Assembly (NCBI RefSeq): GCF_030811715.1
Contig: NZ_JAUSRH010000002.1
Coordinates: 310,001-374,000 of the forward strand
Reading direction: 5' to 3'
Source: Sinomonas atrocyanea
GTDB taxonomy: Bacteria; Actinomycetota; Actinomycetes; Actinomycetales; Micrococcaceae
DNA: 64,000 bases
The translations under genes were made by a program, and so were the position numbers. The notes beneath the pieces are model-generated. The model ran no database searches. It worked only from the letters and a program-made list of their open reading frames with translations, and had not been told where the DNA came from. Below, piece by piece: positions 49,721-62,812 of this stretch (the first letter of the stretch is position 1; each line of letters starts with the position of its first letter).

Positions 49721-49751
49721 GTTACTCATCAGTAACATCGTCCCGTACACT
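49721..49751 (+). promoter_or_regulatory. Inverted repeat and -10 candidate upstream of the SDR gene
   Basis: GTTACT-CATC-AGTAAC at 49721-49736 is a perfect six-bp inverted repeat. TACACT at 49746-49751 is a plausible -10 hexamer seven bases before ATG 49758, implying a very short leader. The repeat would overlap the spacer and act as an operator. Confidence 0.5.
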
Positions 49752-49757
49752 AGAGGC

Positions 49758-50618
49758 ATGACGAGCATCACACCGGGCGCCCGCGCCTCGCTGGCGGGCC
49801 GCACCATCCTCATGAGCGGCGGCAGCCGGGGCATCGGCCTGGCGATCGCGAAGCGGGCCGCGGCGGACGGGGCCAACGTGGCCCTCCTGGCCAAGACCGC
49901 CGAGCCGCACGCCAAGCTGGCCGGCACCGTGTACACGGCCGCGGAGGAGATCGAAGCGGCGGGCGGATCCGCCCTCGCGATCGTCGGTGACGTCCGCAGC
50001 GACGAGGACGTGGCACGGGCCGTCGATGCGACCCGCGAGCGGTTCGGCGGCATCGACGCCGTGGTCAACAACGCCTCGGCGATCGACCTGTCCACGACCG
50101 ACGCCGTGGACATGAAGCGCTACGACCTCATGGCGGACATCAACGTCCGCGGCACCTTCCTGCTCTCCAAGCTCGCCCTCCCCGCCCTCCGCGCCTCGGC
50201 GGCCAGCGGCTCGGGCGCCCACATCCTCACCCTGTCGCCGCCGATCAACCTCGACCCGGCATGGGCCGGCCGGCACCTCGCCTACACGATGGCCAAGTAC
50301 GGCATGAGCCTGACGACCCTCGGCCTGGCAGAGGAGCTGCGGCCCGAGGGGATCGGCGTCAACTCCCTGTGGCCGGCAACCCTCATCGACACGGCGGCGA
50401 TCAGGAACATGCCCGGCGGGGAGGCCCTCGCCACCGCGGGGCGCCGGCCGGAGATCGTGGCCGACGCCGCGCACGTGCTGCTCACGAGCGACCCGCGCAC
50501 CACCACGGGCGGGTTCTACACCGACGAGGAGGTCCTGGCCGCCGCCGGGGTGACCGACTTCGCCCGCTACAGCCTCGGCGCCGCCGAGGACCGCCTCGTG
50601 AAGGACATCTTCCTCTGA
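49758..50618 (+). CDS. HSDL2-like short-chain dehydrogenase
   Basis: This 286-residue SDR has cofactor motif MSGGSRGIGLAIAKRAAADG, NNASAI, catalytic Ser in LTLSPPINL and YTMAKYG (Tyr and Lys). The pattern AKTAEPHAKLAGTVYTAAEEIEAAGG is strikingly like hydroxysteroid dehydrogenase-like protein 2 (HSDL2), as is the C-terminal YTDEEVLAAAGVTDFARY. It lacks the SCP2 domain found in animal HSDL2. ATG 49758 follows GAGGC. It diverges from accD5 across a spacer with several operator-like repeats, suggesting a role in fatty acyl or lipid metabolism. Confidence 0.88.
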   Translation: MTSITPGARASLAGRTILMSGGSRGIGLAIAKRAAADGANVALLAKTAEPHAKLAGTVYTAAEEIEAAGGSALAIVGDVRSDEDVARAVDATRERFGGIDAVVNNASAIDLSTTDAVDMKRYDLMADINVRGTFLLSKLALPALRASAASGSGAHILTLSPPINLDPAWAGRHLAYTMAKYGMSLTTLGLAEELRPEGIGVNSLWPATLIDTAAIRNMPGGEALATAGRRPEIVADAAHVLLTSDPRTTTGGFYTDEEVLAAAGVTDFARYSLGAAEDRLVKDIFL

Positions 50619-50657
50619 GAGCACGGGCGCCCAGCGCCCTCTCGATAGGATTCAGGC

Positions 50658-51548
50658 ATGGACGACCACGCGCAGCCAGAGTCCCGCGGACCCCTCGACA
50701 GGACACTCCTGGGGCCCGGGCTCGCGCGCGAGGCCGGGCTGTCCCGCCTCGAGGTCCTGGACGAGATCGACTCCACCAATGCGGAGCTGCTCCGCCGCGC
50801 GGAGGCAGACCCGGACGGGTGGGGGGACCTGTCGGTGCTCGTCGCGGACCACCAGACCGCGGGGCGTGGGCGCCTCCACCGGCACTGGGAGTCCCCGGTC
50901 GGGGTCGCCGTCGCCGTGTCGGTGGTGCTGCGCCCCCACAACGCGACGGGGCGGCCGCTGCCGACGCAGAGCTACTCGTGGTTCTCGCCGCTCGCCGCGC
51001 TCGCCCTGCGCGAGGCCCTCGCCGAGACGGCAGGGGTGGAGGCGAGCGTGAAGTGGCCCAACGACGTCGTGGTCGACGGGCTCAAGATCTCCGGGATCCT
51101 CGCCCAGCTCGCGCCGGGAGCGCACGGCGCCCCGCCCGCCGTCGTGCTCGGAACGGGCATCAACGTCGGGCAGGCGCAGGGCGAGCTCCCCGTCCCCACG
51201 GCGACGAGCCTGGCGATCGCCACCGGCCGCGAACACCGCCGCGAGGACGTGCTCGCCGCCTACCTCGTCGCCTTCGCCCGCCGCTACCGGCAGTTCTGCG
51301 CGGTCGACGGCGACCCCGACGCGACGCTCGCCGGCGGCCGCGGGCTCTGGGGCCAGGTCGAGGACGCCACCATCACCCTCGGCAAGCGCGTGCGCGTCGA
51401 GCTGCCCGGGGGGCAGTCCCTCGTGGGGCGCGCGACGGGCCTGGACGCCCACGGCGCCCTGCGCGTCGTCGAAGAGGACGGCACCCGCCACTCGGTCGCG
51501 GCGGGCGACGTGGTCCACCTCCGCCCCGCCGACGGCGGCTATGCGTAG
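50658..51548 (+). CDS. birA: Biotin--[acetyl-CoA-carboxylase] ligase
   Basis: This 296-residue ligase attaches biotin to the carrier domain of AccA3 through biotinyl-AMP. Motifs are the substrate-positioning LEVLDEIDSTNAELLRRAE, the ATP/biotin loop VADHQTAGRGRLHRHWESP, VKWPNDVVVDGLKISGILAQ and GTGINVGQ. There is no N-terminal helix-turn-helix, so it is the monofunctional type, not a repressor. A C-terminal SH3-like domain is present (GQSLVGRATGLDAHGALRV). The position next to the acyl-CoA carboxylase genes matches mycobacteria. It overlaps the next gene by eight bases. Confidence 0.95.
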   Translation: MDDHAQPESRGPLDRTLLGPGLAREAGLSRLEVLDEIDSTNAELLRRAEADPDGWGDLSVLVADHQTAGRGRLHRHWESPVGVAVAVSVVLRPHNATGRPLPTQSYSWFSPLAALALREALAETAGVEASVKWPNDVVVDGLKISGILAQLAPGAHGAPPAVVLGTGINVGQAQGELPVPTATSLAIATGREHRREDVLAAYLVAFARRYRQFCAVDGDPDATLAGGRGLWGQVEDATITLGKRVRVELPGGQSLVGRATGLDAHGALRVVEEDGTRHSVAAGDVVHLRPADGGYA

Positions 51549-52131
51549 ACTCCTCGACCCGGGGGAGCAGCTCATCGTCAGGACGCGGCGCCAGGGCCGC
51601 ATGCTCGTGCTGCCCGCCGTCGTCCTCATCCTCGTCAGCGGGGCGGCCTCCTTCGCCGCCGGCTGGCTCTCGCGCGGCCGCCTCGAGGCGATGGTCCCGT
51701 GGCTCCCCGCCGGGACATCGACGTGGTCGCCGCTCGTCCCCGCGGTGGCCGCCGCGTGGATCCTCGTGGGGTACTGCCTGCGCGAGCTGCTCGCGTGGCG
51801 CTCCGTGACCTACGTGCTCACGAGCCGCCGCGTGCTCCGGCGCGAGCGCGGCCTCACGCGCAGCGACCGCGGAATGCCGCTCTCGCTCGTGCGCGATGTC
51901 AACGTCCGTCAGGGATTCATGCAGGGGATGCTCAGGTCCGGGACGATAACCTTGACCTCGGGCCAGTCGGCGCAGCTCACGCTGACCGACGTGCCGGAAG
52001 TGCGCCGTTTCAGCCAGTTCATCCTCGACGCCATCGAGGAGCTGCCGCTCCAGGAGCGGGAGCCGGATCCTGGCGACGAGATCACTGACTTCAGCGATGC
52101 GTCGCTTCCGTGGGAACTGAGGGAGGACTGA
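51541..52131 (+). CDS. PH domain (bPH2-type) membrane protein
   Basis: This 196-residue membrane protein has two hydrophobic segments near the N-terminus (MLVLPAVVLILVSGAASFAA, and about 60-80) followed by a bacterial PH domain (VTYVLTSRRVLRRERGLTRS, MPLSLVRDVNVRQGFMQGML, GTITLTSGQSAQLTLTDVPE). Such proteins are common next to birA and adenylyl cyclase genes in Arthrobacter-type genomes; function is unknown. ATG at 51541 lies within the 3' end of birA, and the stop TGA overlaps the next ATG by one base. Confidence 0.82.
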   Translation: MRRLLDPGEQLIVRTRRQGRMLVLPAVVLILVSGAASFAAGWLSRGRLEAMVPWLPAGTSTWSPLVPAVAAAWILVGYCLRELLAWRSVTYVLTSRRVLRRERGLTRSDRGMPLSLVRDVNVRQGFMQGMLRSGTITLTSGQSAQLTLTDVPEVRRFSQFILDAIEELPLQEREPDPGDEITDFSDASLPWELRED

Positions 52132-53420
52132 TGGACGAGCCGAACGGCGGGGCGCCCCGGGAGGACGCGGAGGAGCGGAGCGCCGCCCTCGATGCCGCCT
52201 TCCTCGGCGCTGACGCGCCGGAACTCGCCGCCGACGCAGACCCTGTGGACGCGGACCAGGCCGACGCCGACGCCGCAGTAGCCGACACCGCAGCAGCCGA
52301 CACCGACGAGGGCGACGCCGGGGACGCCGTCGCCGCGGAGGACCAGGGCGGGGCCGCGCACGCGGGGGAGTCCCCCAGGCCGGCCCGGCGGATCACGTCC
52401 AAGGACATCGAGGTGCTCCTGCTCGGTGGCGAGCGCACACTCAAGCGCCGCGAAGTGGCGGCAGCGGCCGGAGTCTCCCTGTACTCGGCCCGCAAGCTCT
52501 GGCGGGCGCTGGGCATGCCGAACTTCACGGATGACGACCTCGCCTTCACCCAGGCCGAACTCGAGCCGCTGAAGGTGATGCCCCGCTTGGTCCGCGAGGG
52601 CAAGCTCACCGAGGAGGCGGCGATCTCGGTGGCCCGGGCGATCGGGCAGATGACCGACCGCATGGTCGTGTGGCAGGTCGAGGCCCTCGTGGAGGACATG
52701 ATCTCGAGCCAGGGCATGACCGACTCCGAGGCGCGCGTCGCGCTGCTCGAACGGCTGCCGGACCTGATCGGCCCGCTCGAGGAGATGCTCGTCTACTCGT
52801 GGCACCGCCAGCTCGCCGCGGGCGTCCAGCGCCTCGTGGTCCGCGCCCAGGCCGGGCTCGACTCGAGCGAGGAGGGGCGCGACGGGACGGAGGACGACGC
52901 TCCGCTGCCGTTGGCCCGCGCCGTCGGCTTCGCCGACCTCGTCTCCTACACGTCCCTCTCGCGCCGGATGAACGAGAGGACCCTCGCCCAGCTCGTCCAG
53001 CGGTTCGAGAACCGCTGCTCCGAGATCATCGCCGTGGGCGGCGGCCGACTGGTCAAGACCATCGGGGACGAGGTGCTCTACATCGCCGAGACCCCGGCGG
53101 CGGGCGCCCAGATCGCGCTGGCGCTGTCCAAGGAGTTCGCGGAGGACGAGATCCTCCCGCAGTGCCGGGTCGCCATGGTCTGGGGCCGCGTGCTGAGCCG
53201 GCTCGGCGACATCTACGGGCCCACCGTGAACCTCGCCGCCCGGCTCACCGCGATCGCCGAGCCCGGGCAGGTGCTCGTGGACGACGTCACCGCCAAGGCC
53301 CTCGCGGGCGACGAGCGGTTCGTCCTGGAGCACCGCGAGCCCGAGATGGTCCGCGGCTTCGGCGAGATCCATCCGGTGGCCCTGAGCCATGGCACCGGGC
53401 CGGGCATCGTCCTCGACTGA
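52131..53420 (+). CDS. Class III adenylyl/guanylyl cyclase with N-terminal regulatory domain
   Basis: This 429-residue soluble cyclase makes cAMP from ATP. A disordered Asp/Ala-rich head (about 1-85, with a repeated AD-x-AD pattern) is followed by a helical regulatory region (about 90-250; ITSKDIEVLLLGGERTLKRR) like that of mycobacterial Rv1264. The catalytic domain comes last. Metal-binding Asp269 (VGFADLVSYT) and Asp313 (IGDEV), the adenine-site Lys in RLVKTIGD and Asp in GDIYG, and the transition-state Asn/Arg in VNLAARL are all present, so it should be active. Start ATG 52131 overlaps the preceding stop. Confidence 0.92.
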   Translation: MDEPNGGAPREDAEERSAALDAAFLGADAPELAADADPVDADQADADAAVADTAAADTDEGDAGDAVAAEDQGGAAHAGESPRPARRITSKDIEVLLLGGERTLKRREVAAAAGVSLYSARKLWRALGMPNFTDDDLAFTQAELEPLKVMPRLVREGKLTEEAAISVARAIGQMTDRMVVWQVEALVEDMISSQGMTDSEARVALLERLPDLIGPLEEMLVYSWHRQLAAGVQRLVVRAQAGLDSSEEGRDGTEDDAPLPLARAVGFADLVSYTSLSRRMNERTLAQLVQRFENRCSEIIAVGGGRLVKTIGDEVLYIAETPAAGAQIALALSKEFAEDEILPQCRVAMVWGRVLSRLGDIYGPTVNLAARLTAIAEPGQVLVDDVTAKALAGDERFVLEHREPEMVRGFGEIHPVALSHGTGPGIVLD

Positions 53421-53563
53421 CGGCGCGCCCCCCGCGGCGCCCGGGGCCCGGGGAGACCTCCCCATCGCGGGCCCGGACGGGGAGGCACTAGGCTGTGCCG
53501 GGGACATCGCCGGGGCTCGGGGCCCGGGCCGGTGGAGAGAGCACACAATTCCAGGGGGAGCGC

Positions 53564-54535
<972 letters not shown>

Positions 54536-54543
54536 GCCCGGCG

Positions 54544-55916
54544 ATGCCCACCCGCAACCCCTTCGCGGCGGCGCGGGACGCCGTCGTCCGCCGCCTGCCC
54601 GGAAGCCGCGGAACCCGTCCGTCGCCCCCCGCCGGGCCGGAGCCGGAACCGTCCGGCCGGACCCGCCTGCACCCCGCCTCGCTCTGGCGGGAGGCAGCGG
54701 CCCTGGGCCGTTCCTACGCCGCGCCGACGCTTGCGCGCGCCGGCGCGGCGTACCGGGCCAAACTGCACCCCACGCTCTCGGTGGTGAGCCCGCTCGGCTG
54801 GGCGGTCGCGCTCGGCGCCGTGCTGCTGGCCGTCGCCGGGGCAGCCTGGGGATGGCAGGAGGCGACCGCCGCGGCGCTGCTCGCGGCGAGCCTCTTCGTC
54901 CTCTCGATCGTGTTCGTCCTGGGCCGCTCCTCCTACGCCGTGGACCTCGACCTCGCCCGCACCCGGGTCGCGGTGGGGGAGAGCGCCGTAGGCGGCATCG
55001 AGGTGGTCAACACCGCCTCGCGCCCCGTGGCGCCGTCGCTCCTCGAACTGCCCGTCGGCGCGGCCACCGCCGTGTTCCACCTCCCGCGCATGCGGCCCGG
55101 CGTCCCCCACGAGGACCTGTTCACGATCCCCACCGAGCGGCGCGCCGTGATCGTGGTGGGTCCCGTGCGGTCCGTCCGGGCCGACCCGATCGGTCTCCTG
55201 CGCCGCCAGGTCGTGTGGACCGAGCCGCAGGACCTGTACGTGCACCCGCGCACCGCCGTGCTCGGGAGCTCGGCCGCCGGCTTCATCCGGGACCTGGAGG
55301 GGATGCCCACCAACGAGCTCGCCACCTCGGACGTGTCCTTCCATGCGCTGCGCGAGTACATCCCCGGCGACGACCGCCGGCACATCCACTGGAAGACCAC
55401 GGCCCGCACGGGCACGCTCATGGTGCGCCAGTTCGAGGAGACGCGCCGGGCCCACCTCGCGGTGTGCCTGTCCGCGAACCTCGCGGAGTACGGCACCGAG
55501 GACGACTTCGAGCTCGCCGTCTCGGTCGCCGGCTCGATCGGCCGGCAGGCCCTCGCGGAGCAGCGCGAGCTGAGTGCGCTCACCCAGCGCGGCCCGCTGC
55601 GGACCGAGAGCCCGCGCCACTACCTCGACGACCTGACGCGCCTGCAGGGCGCCGCCATGCGCCCCACCGCCGTCGACGCCGCCCGCGCCACCGCGGACAC
55701 CGTGCCGAACGCCTCGGTCGTGTTCCTCGTGGTGGGCACGCCCGTCACGCCCACCCAGCTGCGCGCCGCCGCCGCCGCGATCCCGCCCGGCATCCGCACC
55801 TTCGCCGTGCGCTGCGAGGCCGGGGCCGCGCCCGGGCGGGCCAGCATCGCGGACCTCACCGTCCTGACGGTGGGCGCCCTCGACGACCTCGGCCCCGTGC
55901 TGCGGAAGGCGGCGGC

Positions 55917-55920
<4 letters not shown>
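54544..55920 (+). CDS. DUF58 family protein, MoxR partner
   Basis: This 458-residue membrane-anchored protein has an N-terminal basic region, then two adjacent hydrophobic segments (about 80-130) and the DUF58 domain. The signature is SFHALREYIPGDDRRHIHWK with TGTLMVRQFEETRR. DUF58 proteins have a VWA-like C-terminal fold and work with MoxR in envelope assembly or maturation. It stands between MoxR and the transglutaminase-like gene, a common arrangement. The stop overlaps the next start (ATGA). Confidence 0.9.
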
Positions 55921-58456
<2,536 letters not shown>

Positions 58457-58460
<4 letters not shown>

Positions 58461-59758
58461 CGGCGTCGGTGCCGCCCCGCGCGCTGCCGGAAGCGGTGTG
58501 TCCCGCGTGTGGCAGTATGGTCCGGCAAGGAGCGCTGTTCTGCCCCGTCTGCGGGGCGCCAGCGGGCCACGCCGGAGGCCAGGGGCCTTCGGGCCATGCG
58601 CCTGCGGGCCACATCGGGGGATACGAGGGGAACACGGGGACCATGGTGAATCTCGAGCTGGTCAATGCCTCCACGGGCAAGCGCGCCGGCGCCAAGCTCA
58701 TCGACCTCGGGCTCGCGTGGATCCTCCAGCTCCTGCCCTACACCCTCGCCCTGGTCTCGCTTGCGAGCCTCTCGGGGAGCGCCTATCCGACGAGTTCGGA
58801 CGAGCAGGCCCTCCTGGCGGCCGCCGTCTGGTGGGTGGTCGGCACCGTGCTCGGGATCGCGCTGTGGATCTTCTGCTGGGCCTGGGAGGCCCGCACCGGC
58901 AAGACGCCGGGCCAGGCCATGCTCGGCCTGCGCACGGGCAACGTGGAGGGCCTCGCCCCCGGGTGGGGAGCGGTGTTCGTGCGGAACTTCGTCTTCGGGC
59001 TCATCTGCCTGATCCCGGTGGCCGGGGTGGTGCTCGCCCTCATCTCGAACATCTTCGATCCGAACAGCAAGCGGCAGGGCTGGCACGACAAGGCCGCCAG
59101 GACCTTCGTCTTCGACGTGCACGCGGGCCGGGACCCCCTCACGACCGGCGGCATCAACGGGCCGGCCTCGTTTGCGCCCCGCGCGGACCTCCCCGCAGTC
59201 CAGCAGGTCGCGTCCCCGATGGCCTCGCCCGCAGCCAAGGCCCCGGCTCCCGCACGCCCGGCCGCCGTTCCGGCTGCCGCACCCCCCGCTGCGGTCGCGC
59301 CCAAGGCCGCCGCTGCCCCCACGCCTCCACGCGCCGCCGATCCGGACGCCGACCTCGGCGTCACCCGGTTCTCCCCGGCCCGGCAGGCCGGTGCGGCCGC
59401 CGCGGGCGGTGCCCCGCCGGCGTCGGACGTCGTGCTCACCTTCAACGACGGCCAGCGGGTCGCGCTGCGCGGGCCGGTCCTCATCGGCCGCAACCCCGCG
59501 GGCTACGACGACGAGACCGTGCAGGAGTTCCTGACGGTCGACGACCCGGGCAAGAGCGTCTCCAAGACGCACCTGGCAGTGTGGAGCGACCAGAGCGGCG
59601 TGTGGGTCCAGGACCGCAAGTCCACCAACGGCACCCGCGTGGTCCGGGCGGACGGCGCCACCGCCGAGGCCCCCGCCGGCCAGCCTGTCCTCGTCGATGC
59701 GGGCGACGTGGTCCGCTTCGGCGACTGCTTCTTCTCGATCGGAAGGGGACACGCGTGA
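58457..59758 (+). CDS. Zinc-ribbon/RDD/FHA domain membrane protein
   Basis: This is a 433-residue protein. A zinc ribbon with two CxxC knuckles (CPACGSM, CPVCGAP) lies at about 13-35. An RDD-type membrane domain follows at about 60-230, with three hydrophobic segments (RAGAKLIDLGLAWILQLLPY, WWVVGTVLGIALWIFCWAW, FVFGLICLIPVAGVVLALI). An Ala/Pro-rich linker leads to a C-terminal FHA domain (GRNP, SVSKTHLAVW, DRKSTNGT) at about 330-430, which would bind phosphothreonine. The neighbouring kinase and phosphatase supply and remove such marks. GTG start overlaps the preceding stop. Confidence 0.88.
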
Positions 59759-60801
59759 CCGACACGCATGCGCCCGAGCTGGAGCCGCGCCTGCGGCTCA
59801 CCGTCGGCTTCGGCACGGACCGCGGGCTGCGCCGCGAACTCAACGAGGACTCGTTCCTCGCCCAGGACCCGGTGTTCATGGTCGCTGACGGCATGGGCGG
59901 CCACGAGGCCGGCGAGGTCGCCAGCCAGCTGTGCGTGCAGACCCTGCGCGAGGCCGCGATGCTGGCCCCCGGGACCCACGCGGCCACCGCGCAGGACATC
60001 CAGCACGTGATCGAGGACGCCGACTGGCGGATCCGCGATGCCACCGGCGCCCGCGCGGGGACCACCCTCTCGGGCGCGGTGCTCATCGAGATCTCCTCGG
60101 TGCCCTACTGGCTCGTGGCCAACGTGGGCGATTCGCGCACGTATCGCCTGTCCCAGGGCGGCCGGCTCACCCAGATCAGTGTGGACCACTCCGAGGTGCG
60201 CGAGCTCGTGGACGCCGGGCAGATCACCGCCGAGGAGGCCCTCACGCATCCGCGCCGCCACGTCGTCACCCGCGCCCTCGGCACTGGCGAGGACGCCGAG
60301 GCGGACTTCTGGCTCCTGCCCGTCGAGGACGGGGACCGGCTCCTCGTCTGCTCCGACGGGCTGACCTCTGAGCTGCGTGACGCGGAGATCCACCGCCTGC
60401 TCGCGAGCCGCGCCCACCCCCAGGACGCGGTGGAGGCCCTCATCGACGCGGCCATCCACGCCGGCGGCCGCGACAACATCACCGTCATCGTCGTCGACGC
60501 CCAGGATGCCGCGGACGAGCTCGGCCTCCGCGAGACCGCGCCTCGGCTCGCGCCCGAGGAGGACACCCTCGACCGCGACGGCTCCGCGGGCCAGCGCCGG
60601 GCCGGCGCGCAGGGCACGGAGGAGCAGGGCGCGGAGGAGCAGGGCACGGAGGAGCAGGGCGCCGAGCAGCCCGCCGGGGACCGGGCCGCCGGCGACCGGG
60701 CCCCCGACGCGGGACCCTCCGACAGCGCCCCTGCCGGCGACGGTCCCGCGGACGCCCCGACCCCGGACGCCGAGCCGGGGGATGCCCGTGGCGATGCGTG
60801 A
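59755..60801 (+). CDS. PP2C-type Ser/Thr protein phosphatase
   Basis: This is a 348-residue metal-dependent phosphatase. The catalytic core is at residues about 15-250, with metal-binding Asps in ELNEDSFLAQDPVFMVADGMGG, NVGDSRTYRLSQGG, LLVCSDGLTSEL and GGRDNITVIVVDA. It would reverse the action of the kinase encoded at 62809. The C-terminal tail of about 95 residues is acidic and repetitive, with a 15-bp unit (GCGCAGGGCACGGAG-like) read as GTEEQ/GAEEQ. There is no TM helix. GTG overlaps the previous stop and the end overlaps the next gene by 20 bases. Confidence 0.93.
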   Translation: MTDTHAPELEPRLRLTVGFGTDRGLRRELNEDSFLAQDPVFMVADGMGGHEAGEVASQLCVQTLREAAMLAPGTHAATAQDIQHVIEDADWRIRDATGARAGTTLSGAVLIEISSVPYWLVANVGDSRTYRLSQGGRLTQISVDHSEVRELVDAGQITAEEALTHPRRHVVTRALGTGEDAEADFWLLPVEDGDRLLVCSDGLTSELRDAEIHRLLASRAHPQDAVEALIDAAIHAGGRDNITVIVVDAQDAADELGLRETAPRLAPEEDTLDRDGSAGQRRAGAQGTEEQGAEEQGTEEQGAEQPAGDRAAGDRAPDAGPSDSAPAGDGPADAPTPDAEPGDARGDA

Positions 60802-62812
60802 GTACCGGCCGGGGGACGGCTGGAGGCTGCTGACCCGCGGCGAGCTGACGGTCCTCGTCCCCGCCGCCCAGCCGGAGGAGTTCCTCGGGGGCCTCTGGGA
60901 GGCGCTCGGGGCCGACGGGGCAGACCTGTACGCCGTCCTCGACGTCTTCGCGTCGGCCTTCGGGCTGGCCCGGATGCCGGCCTTCGCCGTCGCGGAGCAT
61001 GGCGTGCGCCTGCGCCTCCTCGTGCGCGGCGCCGTGCGCGCCACCGTGACGACGGCCTCCGGGGACGAGGTGCTCAGCGGCAGCGATGTCGGCACCTGGC
61101 TCGAGCGCGCGTTCGAGGTGTGGGACGCGCTCGAGGTCTCCGGCGCCCCCTCGGACGCCGTGGCCGCCGGGGCGCCCCAGGGTGCGCTGCCGCTGCTCGG
61201 CGGGATCGTCGCCGCGGACACGGTGCTCGTCACCGCGGAGCGGGCCGCCGGTGATCAGGAGGCGGGGGCCCGAGGGGCGGACGACGCCGCGTCGCCGCCT
61301 GACGCCGTCGGCTCGCCGGCCGCCGTGGTTGCGCCCGTCGCTCCGGCCCCGCCGGCCACCGTGGTCCGGCCAGCCGCGACCGCCGACTCGCCGGCCCCGG
61401 TCACCGAGGCGCCGGCCGAAGCGCCGGCGGAAGCGCCGGCCGATGCTCCGGCCGCGAGCGAAGAGACCCTGCTTCCGGAATCGACTGTGGGAGGGCTCGC
61501 GGGATCCGCGCCAGCCTCTTCGGCGCCTGACCCCGCAGCGCCAGCTGATCCCACCCCGGCTGATTCCACTCTTGCCGATCCCACCCAGGCTGATTCCAGG
61601 CCTGCCGCACCGGCGTCCTCGCACGGGCAGCCTGACGCCGAGGAGACGGCCGGGCAGCCGGACGGGACGCCCGCCGGGGCAGCCCCCGTGGTGACGGGGG
61701 AGGCCCCCGAGGCCACCTCCTCCACGAGCGACTACGACCACCTCTGGGGCACCACGGTGCTCCGTTCTGTCGAGGACGCGGCCGTGAGGACCGACGGCGA
61801 CGACGAGGAGCCCGGCCCCGGTGCGGAGCCAAGCCCCGGCGCCCAGGCCGGCGCCGGTGCCGAGCCCTCCGAGGGGTCAGCGGCCTCCTCCGGCGCATCG
61901 GCCCCCTCCGAGGCAGAGCGCCCCGAGGCGAGCACTCCGTCGGGCACGCTCGCGCAGTCCCCGTCTGGCCGCGCCGACTCTCACGACGAGCCGGCCGCAG
62001 AGCCCGACCACGCGCCGTCGCACGCCGAGAACGGCCGCGGGCCGTCCGCATGGAGCCCGCCGAGCCTCCTCATCGACGCGGTGCCCTGGGGCAAGCCCGC
62101 GCAGCCCGAGCCCGCCCAGGGAGGAGTGCCCCCGCACCGCCCCCGGCCCCGGGCCCAGAGCGAGATGCACTACCCCGAGCCGCCGCCGGCTGACGGGCCG
62201 CAGGGCCGCTCGATCACGTCCGAGCTCTACAGCGACCACGACGGCGAGACGGTCATGCGCAGCGAGCTGGACCCGGCCTCGCTGGGCGCGGAGGGCGGCC
62301 AGGACCGCGCCGGCCCGGCTCCGGCTGCCGCCGCCCAGGCCCGCGCGGCGGCGGGTCCGCTGGTGCTCGGCCGCCGGTGTGCGCAGGGGCACTCGAGCCC
62401 GCCCTCGTACCCCCAGTGCGCGGTCTGCGGCGAGCACCTCGAGGGTGATCCGGTGCAGGTCCCGCGTCCGGCCCTGGGCCGCGTGGTCTTCTCCACCGGG
62501 GAGGTCATTGACCTCGTCCAGCCGCTCGTGGTGGGCCGCCAGCCCTCGGTCTCGCGCGTGGCCAGCGGCGGGATGCCGCGCCTCGTCTCGGTCACGAGCC
62601 CCTCGGGGGACATCTCGCGCAACCACCTCGAGGTCCGCCTCGAGGGCTGGCACGTCATGGTCCGCGACCTCAAGGCGACCAACGGCACGGTGCTCGAGCG
62701 GCCCGGCCAGGCGCCGCGCCGGCTCGCCCAGGGCGAGATGACGATTGTGCTCGACGGCGACGTCGCGGACCTGGGCGACGGCGTGAGCCTGCGCTTCGAG
62801 GCGGTGCCGTGA
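60782..62812 (+). CDS. Zinc-ribbon/FHA domain protein with long disordered linker
   Basis: This 676-residue protein has a conserved N-terminal domain of unknown fold (about 1-150; GDGWRLLTRGELTVLVPA, ADLYAVLDVFASAFGL), then about 370 residues of Ala/Pro/Glu/Asp-rich sequence with short tandem repeats (APAEAPAEAPADAPA). A zinc ribbon follows (CAQGHSS, CAVCGEH), and last a C-terminal FHA domain (VVGRQPSVSR, ISRNHLEVR, KATNGT). It is likely a phospho-dependent adaptor of the adjacent kinase. ATG 60782 or 60794. The kinase GTG overlaps its stop. Confidence 0.85.
   Translation: MPVAMREYRPGDGWRLLTRGELTVLVPAAQPEEFLGGLWEALGADGADLYAVLDVFASAFGLARMPAFAVAEHGVRLRLLVRGAVRATVTTASGDEVLSGSDVGTWLERAFEVWDALEVSGAPSDAVAAGAPQGALPLLGGIVAADTVLVTAERAAGDQEAGARGADDAASPPDAVGSPAAVVAPVAPAPPATVVRPAATADSPAPVTEAPAEAPAEAPADAPAASEETLLPESTVGGLAGSAPASSAPDPAAPADPTPADSTLADPTQADSRPAAPASSHGQPDAEETAGQPDGTPAGAAPVVTGEAPEATSSTSDYDHLWGTTVLRSVEDAAVRTDGDDEEPGPGAEPSPGAQAGAGAEPSEGSAASSGASAPSEAERPEASTPSGTLAQSPSGRADSHDEPAAEPDHAPSHAENGRGPSAWSPPSLLIDAVPWGKPAQPEPAQGGVPPHRPRPRAQSEMHYPEPPPADGPQGRSITSELYSDHDGETVMRSELDPASLGAEGGQDRAGPAPAAAAQARAAAGPLVLGRRCAQGHSSPPSYPQCAVCGEHLEGDPVQVPRPALGRVVFSTGEVIDLVQPLVVGRQPSVSRVASGGMPRLVSVTSPSGDISRNHLEVRLEGWHVMVRDLKATNGTVLERPGQAPRRLAQGEMTIVLDGDVADLGDGVSLRFEAVP

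Noticed and set aside
50658-51548. BirA as a biotin-operon repressor that could bind the acc palindromes
   Set aside because: The protein begins directly with the ligase domain and has no N-terminal helix-turn-helix.
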